Positions 48,534-57,705 of a DNA stretch of 64,000 nt are shown here, piece after piece (within the stretch, counting starts at the first letter, position 1; the number at the start of each line of letters is the position of its first letter). The notes beneath the pieces were generated by a model that was not told where the DNA came from, searched no databases, and worked only from the letters and a program-made list of their open reading frames with translations. This DNA is from Streptomyces hawaiiensis (lineage in GTDB: Bacteria; Actinomycetota; Actinomycetes; Streptomycetales; Streptomycetaceae), in assembly GCF_004803895.1 (NCBI RefSeq), contig NZ_CP021978.1, forward strand, positions 8,308,001 to 8,372,000. Direction: 5' to 3'. The translations under genes were made by a program, and so were the position numbers.

Positions 48534-50366
48534 GTGCACCTCCCCCACCAGCGAGGCCCGTTGCACGACCTCCCGGACACCCCGGAGGCGTACGACGCCG
48601 TCCTCGCCGACGTCACCGAGCAGGCCCTGGCCCGCATGACGCCGGAGGGCAGTCTCGAGCACCCCGACTGTGTCGACGACATCGGCGACACGTCCCTCGG
48701 CATCACCTCGCTGCTGGCCCTCGCCTGGCAGCGGGGCAAGGACCCGCGGCTGCCCGACGCGGTGCGCCGCAGCCTCGCCTTCCACCTGGCCCAGCGGGTG
48801 TACACCGAGGACAACCCCGGCTACCCCAACCTGCGGGTGCGCGACTCCGGCCTGCCGTACGCCCGTTACACCCTGGCGGCCGGCGCGCACCCCATCGGCG
48901 ACTGGCCGAGCACGGTGTGGGCCCTGCTCCAGGCGGTCAACGTCCTGGACGCGGCCGACGGCCTCGTCGACGACGCGCAGCGCACCCGGCTCGTCGAGGT
49001 GGCGCACGGCTACTGGCGCTGGCTGACGGAGGTGACGTTCTTCAACCCGCAGGAGGCCGGCAACCAGGCGATCGGCTGTGTCGTCGGCGGCCTGATGCTG
49101 GCCCGGCACCTCCCGCCCGCCGAGGGCGACCCGGTGCGGCGGGAGGCCCTGCGGCTCTACGAGGACGAGATCCGCGCCCACCGGGTCGCCGACCGCGGCG
49201 CTCTCCTGCCCCCCGAGCACGGCGGCGCCTACGACAACAACTACGGCCCGATCTCCCTGTCCTTCCTCGCCCAGGCCCACCGCGTCAGCGGTGCGGAGAT
49301 CTTCGCCGAGGACGGCGACGCGCTCGCCCGCTACCTCGACGCCCGCCTCACGGGCGGCGGCTTCGACAACGGCGGCCCCCGCTACAGCGAGCAGCACTCC
49401 GCCTTCGAGTCGGTGCTGGGCCTGCGCTACTTCGGCGCCCGCATCGGCTCCGACCTGGGCCGCTACCGGGGCGACAGCCGCTGGGAGCGCTATGCGCGCA
49501 AAGCCGACGGCGGGGTCGACGGCCACTTCGCGTGGATGCTGGTCTGGCAGATCCAGGACACCACGCGCTGGCACCGCGACCCCTCGACGGCACCGGCCCG
49601 CCACCAGCTCCGCGCGGGATCGGTGTCGGTGGCCTTCGACACCCGCATGACCCCGTCCCTGGTCGAGGCGGCGGGCACGTACTACCTGCCGGCCGCCGTC
49701 AACCGCCAGCACGGCTTCGGCCCCGTCACGGACGGCTTTCTGCTGTGCCGCCCGATGGGCGAGATCCGCGTACGGGACGTGGTGACGGAAGGCCTGAGGG
49801 CGAAGCTGGTCACCACGCCGGTGGTGGGCCGCGACCACGTCCTGCGCCACGTCCAGTCCCTGTACGTCACCGACGGCACGACCCTGTGGACGACGGTCGC
49901 GGTCGAACGCCTCCCGGGCACGCCGTACCTGCTCGCCGGCCTGCCGTACGCCGCCGACGACGGCGACCGGGTCCGCAGGACCGCCGCACCCCGGATGACA
50001 TCGGCCGGTGACCTGCGCCTGACCCACCCGGCCCCGGACGACCCGCACCACTTCGACGCCCGCTCACCCGTCACCCAGGAGCAGGCCGCCTTCACCCTGG
50101 CCGCCGACCCACGCGGCTACGGCAACCCCGACGAGGGCTGGCGCCACCTGGTCGCCTCCACGGCCCTGGAGGCGGAACCGGCCCCCGGCGCCCCCGAGGA
50201 CCTGCATGTCTTCGCGGTCCGCTACGGCCCGGGCGCGGACACGTTCGCGCCCGTGTTCGAGCGGGTGGGGACGGCCCTCAGGGTCCGCACCGAGGCGTTC
50301 ACGGCGCTGATCGGCGAGGCAGCGGGCGACGCGAACGGCGAACCGGAACTGACGCTGTCCCCCTGA
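48534..50366 (+). CDS. 610-residue alpha/alpha-toroid-like protein of the sugar locus
   Basis: The protein is soluble without a signal peptide. The N-terminal ~330 residues are helical with repeated aromatic and acidic patches (IGDWPSTVWALLQAVNVL, YGPISLSFLAQAHRVSG, GGGFDNGGPRYSEQHSAF), suggestive of an alpha/alpha toroid. The rest is beta-rich. This build recalls polysaccharide lyases (heparinase/alginate-lyase-like) or glycosidases of the (alpha/alpha)6 type, but no family signature is certain. It may degrade the imported sugar acid-containing oligomer in the cytoplasm. GTG 48534 has a weak AAGGG at 12 nt; a 15-codon ORF (48479-48526) lies between it and the permease stop. Confidence 0.75.
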   Translation: MHLPHQRGPLHDLPDTPEAYDAVLADVTEQALARMTPEGSLEHPDCVDDIGDTSLGITSLLALAWQRGKDPRLPDAVRRSLAFHLAQRVYTEDNPGYPNLRVRDSGLPYARYTLAAGAHPIGDWPSTVWALLQAVNVLDAADGLVDDAQRTRLVEVAHGYWRWLTEVTFFNPQEAGNQAIGCVVGGLMLARHLPPAEGDPVRREALRLYEDEIRAHRVADRGALLPPEHGGAYDNNYGPISLSFLAQAHRVSGAEIFAEDGDALARYLDARLTGGGFDNGGPRYSEQHSAFESVLGLRYFGARIGSDLGRYRGDSRWERYARKADGGVDGHFAWMLVWQIQDTTRWHRDPSTAPARHQLRAGSVSVAFDTRMTPSLVEAAGTYYLPAAVNRQHGFGPVTDGFLLCRPMGEIRVRDVVTEGLRAKLVTTPVVGRDHVLRHVQSLYVTDGTTLWTTVAVERLPGTPYLLAGLPYAADDGDRVRRTAAPRMTSAGDLRLTHPAPDDPHHFDARSPVTQEQAAFTLAADPRGYGNPDEGWRHLVASTALEAEPAPGAPEDLHVFAVRYGPGADTFAPVFERVGTALRVRTEAFTALIGEAAGDANGEPELTLSP

Positions 50367-50533
50367 CAGCGGCTCACCCGCCGCAGGCCGGGTCCACGAC
50401 CTCCGGTGCCCGAGTGGCGAGTTCCGCAAGGGACTCGCCGCTTCGCCGGCAGGTCGCGGCGAGGGTCGCGAGGAGGGCCTTGCCGTACCCCGAGCCGCGC
50501 GCCCGCGGCCGGCAGGCACGGCGTTCCCGGGCC

Positions 50534-51136
50534 TCACAACGGCAGGCCGACCAGCCCCCACCCTCGCCGATCCGTCCCGGTCACCACCGCGCCCCACTCC
50601 CGCAGCAGCGCCGAGAACTCGTCGAAGTTCTCGATCCACCGCCCGGGACGTGTGGGATGCGCGGCGAAGGGCTTGCGCAGGCTCTCCAGCGAAGGCTCCA
50701 CCCGTGCCCAGTGGCCGGCCAGGGCCGAGACGGTCGGCGGCGGGCAGGCGAGCAGCAGTCGGGGGCGCCGGGGATCGGGGTCCCCGGCGAACAGGCCGGG
50801 GACCGTACCGTCCTCGGTGCCGTCGTCCCAGATCAGTTCCCGCAGGAACGCGTCCAGGTGCTCACGCGTCTCCTGGCCGGCGTGCCCCCGTACGTCCTCC
50901 CAGGCCTGCCCTGCCCAGAAGTGCGGCTTGTAGGAGCCGCTGGTGCTGCGGAACTCGTACCTGCCGCACCATGGGAGCGGCGCGGTCGGCCACACCCAGC
51001 CCTCCTGCGGCTCCGCGTCCGGGTCGAGCTCGTCCTCAGGGAGCGCGGCGTCCTCCAGCAGCGCGTACCTCTGCTCGAACGGCGTCCTTTCGAGCTGCTC
51101 CCAGTCGACCGCCAGCACCGTGATGTCCAAGCCCAT
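50534..51136 (-). CDS. Uncharacterised 200-residue protein
   Basis: The product begins MGLDITVLAVDWEQLERTPF and includes GRYEFRSTSGSYKPHFWAGQAW and RLLLACPPPTVSALAGHWARV. It is rich in Trp and acidic residues and has no membrane helix or signal peptide. I do not recognise the family; it has the look of the DUF-type proteins common in actinomycetes. It is on the minus strand and ends 167 bp from the convergent 610-residue protein gene. Confidence 0.65.
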   Translation of the reverse strand: MGLDITVLAVDWEQLERTPFEQRYALLEDAALPEDELDPDAEPQEGWVWPTAPLPWCGRYEFRSTSGSYKPHFWAGQAWEDVRGHAGQETREHLDAFLRELIWDDGTEDGTVPGLFAGDPDPRRPRLLLACPPPTVSALAGHWARVEPSLESLRKPFAAHPTRPGRWIENFDEFSALLREWGAVVTGTDRRGWGLVGLPL

Positions 51137-51180
51137 GCAGGCACCTTAGGGGCGCGGCCACGCCAGGCCGTGCGCCTTGT

Positions 51181-51834
51181 TCACGCGGTGCCGTGCGGCA
51201 GCCCGGACTCCGGCACCACCAGGTCCGCCCGCCCCCGGGTCCTCGCGACCAGTTCGGCGTTGCGCTCGTCCGAGCGGGACACCCATGCCACCGCTTCTTC
51301 GTGTGCCTTGCCGAACCGCTCGTGGCGGGCGACGAGTCGGCGGACGCGTTCGCTCTCGGGCAGCTCGCAGAACCACACTTCGTCGAGAAGGGGACGGACG
51401 CGGTGCCAGGCGCCGGTGGTCAGGAGCAGGTAGTTGCCCTCGGTGATGACCAGACGGGCCGTCGGAGGCACCCCGATCGCGCCCGCGATGGGCTGCTCCA
51501 GGACACGTTCGAAGCCGGGGGCGTAGACGACGTCACCGGGTTCGTCGCGCAGCCGCCGCAGCAGGGCCGCGTACCCGGCCGCGTCGAACGTGTCGGGTGC
51601 GCCCTTGCGGTCCCGGCGGCCGAGGCGCTCCAGTTCGGCGTCGGCGAGGTGGAAGCCGTCCATGGGGACGTGCGCGACCCAGGGTTCACCGGTGCCGTTC
51701 AACTCCCGCACCAGGTGCTCGGCGAGCGTCGATTTGCCCGCGCCGGGGCTGCCCGTGATGCCGAGGATCGCGCGCCCGCCGCCCTGGGGGAGGGCCCGGG
51801 CGCGGTGGACGAGGTCGTCGAAGGTGGGCGGCAC
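51181..51834 (-). CDS. P-loop nucleoside/pantothenate-kinase-like protein
   Basis: The 217-residue kinase has Walker A ITGSPGAGKSTLAEHL (Gly28-Ser35) and PMDGFHLADAELERLGRRDRKGAPDTFD, the substrate-loop pattern of uridine/pantothenate-kinase-type proteins such as YegI/fructose-transport kinase relatives. LVITEGNYLLL is the usual second acidic motif. It is likely to phosphorylate a small metabolite; the exact substrate is unknown. GTG 51834 is the start. It is divergent from the beta-phosphoglucomutase gene. Confidence 0.82.
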   Translation of the reverse strand: MPPTFDDLVHRARALPQGGGRAILGITGSPGAGKSTLAEHLVRELNGTGEPWVAHVPMDGFHLADAELERLGRRDRKGAPDTFDAAGYAALLRRLRDEPGDVVYAPGFERVLEQPIAGAIGVPPTARLVITEGNYLLLTTGAWHRVRPLLDEVWFCELPESERVRRLVARHERFGKAHEEAVAWVSRSDERNAELVARTRGRADLVVPESGLPHGTA

Positions 51835-51957
51835 AAGGAGAGTCTGCCACCCGGGTCAGGACTGGAGCGCCGTGCGCCCCCCCCGCACCCCCTCGCGCTC
51901 CCTGACATGTGGCGTGCGCCACTCACTGGAACATCGCCGGGTGGGAACCGGTCCTGT

Positions 51958-52695
51958 ATGACGCAGCTCGGTCTTCCCGCAGACATCCACGCCTGTCTCT
52001 TCGACCTCGACGGTGTCGTCACCAAGACGGCCGTCGTGCACGCGGCCGCCTGGAAGGAGATGTTCGACGCCTTCCTGCGCGAGCGCGACGGCGCGGACTT
52101 CCGGCCGTTCACCGACGCGGACTACGACGAGTACGTCGACGGTCGTCCACGCGCCGACGGGGTGCGCACCTTCCTCGCGTCCCGCGGCATCGACCTGCCC
52201 GACGGCGCTCCGGACGACCCACCGGGGGCCGAGACGGTGCACGGACTGGGCAGCCGCAAGAACGAGCTGGTCCTGGAGAAGATCCGCACCGACGGCGTCG
52301 AGGCCTACGACGGCACCCTGCGCTATCTGGAGGCGGTCCGCGCGCACGGACTGAGCACCGCGATCGTCTCCTCCAGCGCCAACTGCCGTGACGTGCTCCG
52401 CTCGATCGGCGCCGAGCACTTCTTCGACGTACGCATCGACGGCGTCGTCGCCGCCGAGCGCAAGCTGCCCGGCAAGCCGCAGCCCGACACGTTCCTCGCC
52501 GCCGCCGAGGACCTCGGTGTCGAGCCGTCCGAAGCGGCCGTCTTCGAGGACGCCCTGGCCGGCATGGACGCGGGCCGCGCGGGCCGCTTCGGGTACGTCG
52601 TCGGAGTCGACCGGGTCGGACAGACCGACGCGCTGTACCGGCACGGCGCCGACATCGTGGTGCGGGACCTCGCCGAACTGGGGGACACGCAGTGA
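51958..52695 (+). CDS. pgmB: HAD-family beta-phosphoglucomutase
   Basis: The 245-residue HAD enzyme has the nucleophile motif FDLDGVV (Asp16, Asp18), VSSSAN, the lysine in GKPQPDTFLAAA and FEDALAGMDAG. With the overlapping GH65 gene this is a classic phosphorolysis pair: the phosphorylase makes beta-glucose 1-phosphate and this enzyme converts it to glucose 6-phosphate. Stop codon overlaps the next start by 4 bp. ATG 51958 has no strong SD. Confidence 0.88.
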   Translation: MTQLGLPADIHACLFDLDGVVTKTAVVHAAAWKEMFDAFLRERDGADFRPFTDADYDEYVDGRPRADGVRTFLASRGIDLPDGAPDDPPGAETVHGLGSRKNELVLEKIRTDGVEAYDGTLRYLEAVRAHGLSTAIVSSSANCRDVLRSIGAEHFFDVRIDGVVAAERKLPGKPQPDTFLAAAEDLGVEPSEAAVFEDALAGMDAGRAGRFGYVVGVDRVGQTDALYRHGADIVVRDLAELGDTQ

Positions 52696-55046
52696 TCACA
52701 CAGCGGGCGTACAGCGTCGAGCCCTGGGCCGTACGCGAGACGGCACTCAACCTCGACGTCCTGGCGCAGAGCGAGTCCGTCTTCGCCCTGTCCAACGGCC
52801 ACATCGGCTGGCGCGGCAACCTCGACGAGGGCGAACCGCACGGCCTGCCCGGCTCCTACCTCAACGGCGTCCACGAACTGCACCCGCTGCCGTACGCCGA
52901 GGCCGGCTACGGCTACCCGGAGTCCGGCCAGACCTCGATCAACGTCACCAACGGCAAGGTGCTGCGCCTCCTCGTCGACGACGAACCGTTCGACCTGCGC
53001 TACGGGCGGCTCGTCACCCACGAGCGGACCCTCGACCTGCGGCGGGGCGTCCTGGAGCGGGTCTGTGAATGGACCTCCCCGGCCGGCTCCACCGTCCGGG
53101 TGCGCTCCACACGCCTGGTGTCCCTCACCCAGCGCGCGATAGCCGCCGTCGCGTACGAGGTGGAGCCCGTCGACAGCCGCACCCGCGTGGTCGTCCAGTC
53201 GGAACTCGTCACCAACGAGAGCCTGCCCGAGCCGGACGGCGACCCGCGCGCCGCCAAGGCGCTGAAGTCGCCGCTGGAACCCGAGGAGGACCTCGCCAAG
53301 GGCAGCCGGCTGCGCCTGGTCCACCGCACCCGCCGCAGCGGCCTCAGGGTCGCCGTGGCCGCCGACCACACCGTCAACGGCCCCGAACGGACCACCACCA
53401 GCAGCGAGTCCAACGTGGACGTGGCCCGGCTGACCATCACCTCCGTCCTGGAGCCGGGCGAGCGGCTGCGCGTGGAGAAGCTGGTCGCGCACGGCTGGTC
53501 CGGCGTCCGCTCCCGGCCCGCCATGAGCGACCAGGTCGAGGCGGCCCTCGCGGCGGCCGGGCACAGCGGCTGGCAGGGACTCCTGGAGGATCAGCGGGAC
53601 TACCTCGACGACTTCTGGGCGCGCGCCGACGTCGAGATCGACGGCGACGAGGAGATCCAGCAGGCCGTCCGCTTCGCCCTCTTCCACGTCCTCCAGGCCG
53701 GCGCCCGCGCCGAACAGCGCGCCATCCCCGCCAAGGGACTCACCGGCTCCGGCTACGACGGCCACGCCTTCTGGGACACCGAGGCGTTCGTGCTGCCGCT
53801 GCTGACCTACACCGCGCCGAAGTCCGCCGCCGAGGCCCTGCGCTGGCGCCTGGACACCCTGCCCGCCGCCCGGGAACGCGCCGCCCAGCTCGGCCTGCGC
53901 GGCGCCGCGTTCCCCTGGCGCACCATCGAGGGCTCGGAGGGCTCCGCCTACTGGCCGGCCGGCACGGCCGCCTTCCACGTGGGCGCCGACATCGCCGACG
54001 CCGTCGTGCGGTACGTGGCCGTCACCGGCGACGAGACCTTCGAACGCGAGGTCGGCGTGGAGCTGCTGGTGGAGACGGCCCGCCTGTGGCGCTCCCTCGG
54101 CCACCACGACGACCGGGGCACCTTCCACATCGACGGCGTCACCGGACCGGACGAGTACAGCGCCATCGCCGACGACAACACCTACACCAACCTCATGGCC
54201 CGGGCGAACCTGCTGGCCGCCGCCGACGCCTGCAAACGCCACCCCGACGAGGCCGCGCGGCTCGGCGCCGACGAGGAGGAGCGCGCCGCCTGGCGGGACG
54301 CCGCCGAGGCCATGAACGTCCCCTTCAACGAGGAACTCGGCGTGCACGAGCAGCACGCCGGTTTCACCCGCTACCAGCGCTGGGACTTCGACCGCACCCG
54401 CCCGGACCAGTACCCCCTGATGCTCCACTTCCCCTACTTCGACCTGTACCGCAAGCAGGTCATCAAGCAGGCGGACCTGGTGCTGGCGATGTACACCTGC
54501 GGCAGCTTCTTCGAGGAGTACTTCGACGAGGAGCAGATCGCCCGAAACTTCGCCTACTACGAGCCGCTGACCGTCCGCGACTCCTCCCTGTCCGCCTGCG
54601 TCCAGGCCGTCATGGCCGCCCGGGCCGGCCATCTCGACCTGGCCGGCGACTACACGGCCGAGGCCGCGCTGATGGACCTCGGAGACCTGGAGCACAACAC
54701 CCGCGACGGACTGCACATCGCCTCGCTGGCCGGTACCTGGATGGCGCTGGTCGCCGGGTTCGGCGGCATGCGGTGCACCGACGGCACGCTGCGGTTCGCG
54801 CCCCGGCTGCCCGAGCGGTACAGCCGGCTCGCCTTCACGGTGGGCTTCCTCGGCCGGTGCCTGCGCGTGGAACTGACCGCCGACCAGGCCACGTACACCC
54901 TGAACTCCGGTCAGCCCCTGAGTATCCGTCACCACGGGAGTGAGCTGACGGTGAGCGAGGACGCCCCCGTCTCCCGGCCCGTTCCGGAGCTGACCCACCG
55001 TCCGGCCCCGAGCCAGCCCCCGCACCGGGCCCCGAACGCCCGCTGA
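52692..55046 (+). CDS. GH65-family disaccharide phosphorylase
   Basis: The 784-residue protein has the GH65 order: N-terminal beta-sandwich (to ~290), a helical linker and an (alpha/alpha)6 barrel (about 320-700). In the barrel are YDGHAFWDTE (substrate loop, 356-364) and VTGPDEYS (catalytic Glu488), and a C-terminal beta-sheet follows. It phosphorolyses an alpha-linked disaccharide, most likely trehalose or maltose, producing beta-glucose 1-phosphate. The exact sugar cannot be told here. It is translationally coupled to pgmB. Confidence 0.9.
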   Translation: MITQRAYSVEPWAVRETALNLDVLAQSESVFALSNGHIGWRGNLDEGEPHGLPGSYLNGVHELHPLPYAEAGYGYPESGQTSINVTNGKVLRLLVDDEPFDLRYGRLVTHERTLDLRRGVLERVCEWTSPAGSTVRVRSTRLVSLTQRAIAAVAYEVEPVDSRTRVVVQSELVTNESLPEPDGDPRAAKALKSPLEPEEDLAKGSRLRLVHRTRRSGLRVAVAADHTVNGPERTTTSSESNVDVARLTITSVLEPGERLRVEKLVAHGWSGVRSRPAMSDQVEAALAAAGHSGWQGLLEDQRDYLDDFWARADVEIDGDEEIQQAVRFALFHVLQAGARAEQRAIPAKGLTGSGYDGHAFWDTEAFVLPLLTYTAPKSAAEALRWRLDTLPAARERAAQLGLRGAAFPWRTIEGSEGSAYWPAGTAAFHVGADIADAVVRYVAVTGDETFEREVGVELLVETARLWRSLGHHDDRGTFHIDGVTGPDEYSAIADDNTYTNLMARANLLAAADACKRHPDEAARLGADEEERAAWRDAAEAMNVPFNEELGVHEQHAGFTRYQRWDFDRTRPDQYPLMLHFPYFDLYRKQVIKQADLVLAMYTCGSFFEEYFDEEQIARNFAYYEPLTVRDSSLSACVQAVMAARAGHLDLAGDYTAEAALMDLGDLEHNTRDGLHIASLAGTWMALVAGFGGMRCTDGTLRFAPRLPERYSRLAFTVGFLGRCLRVELTADQATYTLNSGQPLSIRHHGSELTVSEDAPVSRPVPELTHRPAPSQPPHRAPNAR

Positions 55047-55150
55047 CCCACGCCCCCGGGTCATGCACTTGGCCGAGTTCCGCCCTGCATACCCCCGCCC
55101 CGCGGGTTAGCTTGATCGTGTTTTCCGATCATCGGGGTAAGGGGCGGAAC

Positions 55151-56629
55151 ATGCCTGATGGCGCGAACGCCATCCTCGTCCGAAGGCGAAGACGCGAAGA
55201 GGCGGCCGGGCCGCGCGCCGGCATCGCGGGGCGCGGCAGCCGGCCGCTCGCCGTGCTGGCCGCCGTCTTCACCCTCGCGCAGCTCGTCCTCGTCCGGCCC
55301 GTGCTCGGCCTCGGCTGGGACGAGATCGTCTACGTCAGCCAGGTCACCTCCCACCACCCCGCGGCCTTCTTCAGCGCTCCCCGCTCCCGCGGTGTCTCGC
55401 TGCTGGCCGCGCCCGTCGCGTCCTGGTCGTCGTCCGTCCCGCTGCTGCGCGTCTACCTCGCCCTGCTGTCCGGCCTCGCCCTCTATCTGGCCCTGCGCTC
55501 CTGGCGCGGCCTGTTCCCGACCCGCGTCCTGGTCGTCGGCGGGGCCCTCTTCGCGTCCCTGTGGCTGACCCTCTTCTACGGTCCGCAGGCCATGCCCAAC
55601 TACTGGGTCGCGATCGGCGCCCTGATCAGCGTCGGCTGCTTCCTGCGGGCCCGGGCGGAACGTTCTGCCCGGGCGGTCCTGTGGGGCATCGCGGCCGGTG
55701 CCGCTCTCATGGCGTGGATGCGTCCCACCGACGCGGTCTACGTGGCCGTGCCGCTGCTCGTCCTGGCCCTGGTGCGCCGCCACTGGCGCATCCTCCTCGT
55801 GCTCGCGGCGGGACTCGCGGCGGGCGCCGTGCCCTGGGTGATCGAGGCGTACGCCGGCCACGGCGGTCTGGGGGAGCGGCTGGCGGAGGCCTCCCGGATC
55901 CAGGGTGGACTGGGCTGGCAGATCGCCGTCGACGACCAGCTGCGCAGCCTGGGCGGACGGGCCCTGTGCCGGCCGTGCACCGGGCCGATGCCCCACCCGC
56001 TGGTCACTCTCTGGTGGTTCGCCCTCCCCGCCCTGGCCGGTCTCGGGCTGGTCGTCGCGACCCGGGCCGGGCGCCTGGGACGGACCCTGGTCCCGCTGGC
56101 CTGCGCCGCCACGGCCGCGCTGCCGTACCTCTTCATGATCGGCTACGCGGCCCCGCGCTTCCTCCAGCCGGCCTACGCGCTGCTCGCGATCCCGGTCGCC
56201 GACGCCCTGTGGCACCTGGTCAGAAGGCCGGGCGGAGCCTGGCGCCCGATGGCCGCCACACTCGTCGCGCTCTGCCTGGCCGGGCATCTCGCGGCGCAGC
56301 TCGCCGTTCTGCACGGCGCCGTGTCCCGCAACACCGAGAGCCGCCGCGACTGGGGCCGCACCGCCGACGCCCTGCACCGGCTCGGCGTCCGCCCGCCCTG
56401 CCTGCTCACCGGTCACGAGGCCATCCCCATCGGCTACTACACCGGTTGCTCCTCGGGGGCGACGTCCGGAAACAACGAGAACATCACCGTGGCCGGCATC
56501 CTGCGCACCGCGGACCGTCTCCCGGTCGCCCACCTCGCACCGGCCGGCGCCATCCCGCCCCGCTACGCCCGCTCCTGGCCCGTCCACCGGATCTCGGACC
56601 TGGACGTCCGCGTCGCACCGGGCTCCTGA
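55151..56629 (+). CDS. Polytopic membrane protein, glycosyltransferase-like
   Basis: The 492-residue protein (ATG 55151 after GTAAGGGG) has about ten membrane helices. The first extracellular loop has LGWDEIVYVSQVTSHHPAAFF, with the acidic pair expected of GT-C type glycosyltransferases, and MRPTDAVYVAVPLLVLAL lies in the middle. The C-terminal ~100 residues outside the membrane have no detectable domain. GT-C identity is a structural guess. Confidence 0.7.
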   Translation: MPDGANAILVRRRRREEAAGPRAGIAGRGSRPLAVLAAVFTLAQLVLVRPVLGLGWDEIVYVSQVTSHHPAAFFSAPRSRGVSLLAAPVASWSSSVPLLRVYLALLSGLALYLALRSWRGLFPTRVLVVGGALFASLWLTLFYGPQAMPNYWVAIGALISVGCFLRARAERSARAVLWGIAAGAALMAWMRPTDAVYVAVPLLVLALVRRHWRILLVLAAGLAAGAVPWVIEAYAGHGGLGERLAEASRIQGGLGWQIAVDDQLRSLGGRALCRPCTGPMPHPLVTLWWFALPALAGLGLVVATRAGRLGRTLVPLACAATAALPYLFMIGYAAPRFLQPAYALLAIPVADALWHLVRRPGGAWRPMAATLVALCLAGHLAAQLAVLHGAVSRNTESRRDWGRTADALHRLGVRPPCLLTGHEAIPIGYYTGCSSGATSGNNENITVAGILRTADRLPVAHLAPAGAIPPRYARSWPVHRISDLDVRVAPGS

Positions 56630-56704
56630 CGCCTCAGATCGCGTTTCCCGCCCGCCCAGCTCAGGTAGGAGTCGGTTGACGGTCACGATCGAGGGGGGAA
56701 CCGG

Positions 56705-57553
56705 ATGACGGCGAGCGACCACGGGGGCAGGCTGGGGGAGGAGTTCTTCACTCCTGGCTCCTCGTCCTTCACGGAGTTCCTGGAAGCCCACCGCCCGGAG
56801 CTGCTGAGCACCCGGCGCGTCCTTGCGGACGGTGTCCGCGCGGAGGGCGCCCCGCACGGCACGACCGTGCTGGCCCTCACCTACCGGGACGGCGTGCTGA
56901 TCGCGGGCGACCGGCGGGCGACGATGGGCAACCTGATCGCCCAGCGCGACCTGGAGAAGGTGCACCCCGCCGACGACCACTGCGCGGTCGCCTTCGCGGG
57001 CACGGTCGGGCTCGCGGTGGACATGGTGAAGCTGTATCAGGTCGAGCTGGCGCACTTCGAGAAGATCGAGGGCATCCCCATGACCCTCGCCGCCAAGGCG
57101 ACCCGGCTGGCCACCATGATCCGGAACAACCTGGGCCAGGCCATGCAGGGCCTGGCGGTCGTCCCGCTGCTCGCGGGCTACGACCCCGCGGCCCCCGAGG
57201 GCGCACGGGGCCGGATCTTCTCCTTCGACGTCGTCGGCGGCCGCTACGAGAAGTCCGGCTTCCACGCCGAGGGCTCCGGATCGCCCTACGCCCGGGGCGC
57301 GCTGAAGAAGCTGTACCGCCCGGGCATGTCCCGCCGCGAGGCGGCCCTGACCGCCCTGCAGGCGCTGTACGACGCGGCGGACGACGACTCCGCGACCGGC
57401 GGACCCGACCTCACCCGCCGCATCTACCCGATCGTCTCGGTCATCACCGAGGACGGCTTCGAGCGGCTGGCGGAGGGGGAGACGGAGGAGCTCAGTCGCG
57501 AGACGGTCGAGCAGCGGCACACCCGGCCGGACGGACCGAACGCCGAGGTGTGA
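56705..57553 (+). CDS. prcB: Proteasome beta subunit (PrcB), stand-alone copy
   Basis: The 282-residue Ntn hydrolase has a propeptide ending EGAPHG, cleaved to expose Thr53 (TTVLALTY). The residues equivalent to Asp17 and Lys33 of mature PrcB, Asp69 in GDRRATMG and Lys85 in RDLEKV, are kept, as are the later motifs MQGLAVVPLLAGYD and YDAADDDSATGGPD. Actinobacterial 20S proteasomes normally need PrcA and come with dop, pup, arc and pafA. None lies within the ~7 kb to the right edge or the ~56 kb to the left of this gene in the window, so it is probably a second prcB. Neighbours (a membrane GT-like gene and a nickel permease) give no link. Confidence 0.9.
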   Translation: MTASDHGGRLGEEFFTPGSSSFTEFLEAHRPELLSTRRVLADGVRAEGAPHGTTVLALTYRDGVLIAGDRRATMGNLIAQRDLEKVHPADDHCAVAFAGTVGLAVDMVKLYQVELAHFEKIEGIPMTLAAKATRLATMIRNNLGQAMQGLAVVPLLAGYDPAAPEGARGRIFSFDVVGGRYEKSGFHAEGSGSPYARGALKKLYRPGMSRREAALTALQALYDAADDDSATGGPDLTRRIYPIVSVITEDGFERLAEGETEELSRETVEQRHTRPDGPNAEV

Positions 57554-57623
57554 CACCCGGCCGGAAGGACCGTCGGCCCGGCGGAGTTTTCGGTTCCATG
57601 GACAAGACCTGTCACGGGCTTTA

Positions 57624-57640
57624 CTGCACATGACTTGCAG
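57624..57640. promoter_or_regulatory. Candidate Nur box upstream of nickel/cobalt permease
   Basis: CTGCAC-ATGAC-TTGCAG fits the Nur consensus tTGCaa-N5-ttGCAA of Streptomyces, at about 65 nt before the permease start. Nur is the nickel-responsive Fur-family regulator that represses nickel import genes when nickel is abundant. The match is imperfect in the outer bases. Confidence 0.6.
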
Positions 57641-57705
57641 GTACCGCAGGATGGCACGAGGCTGTTCATCGCAGCCGTCCGTCCGACAGAAAGACCTGCC
57701 CCCCG

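Noticed and set aside
50367..50533. Minus-strand segment encoding RGSGYGKALLATLAATC, like the end of a GNAT acetyltransferase or a transposase
   Set aside because: Too short, without a start or upstream domain; could be a gene fragment but the evidence is a single motif-like string.
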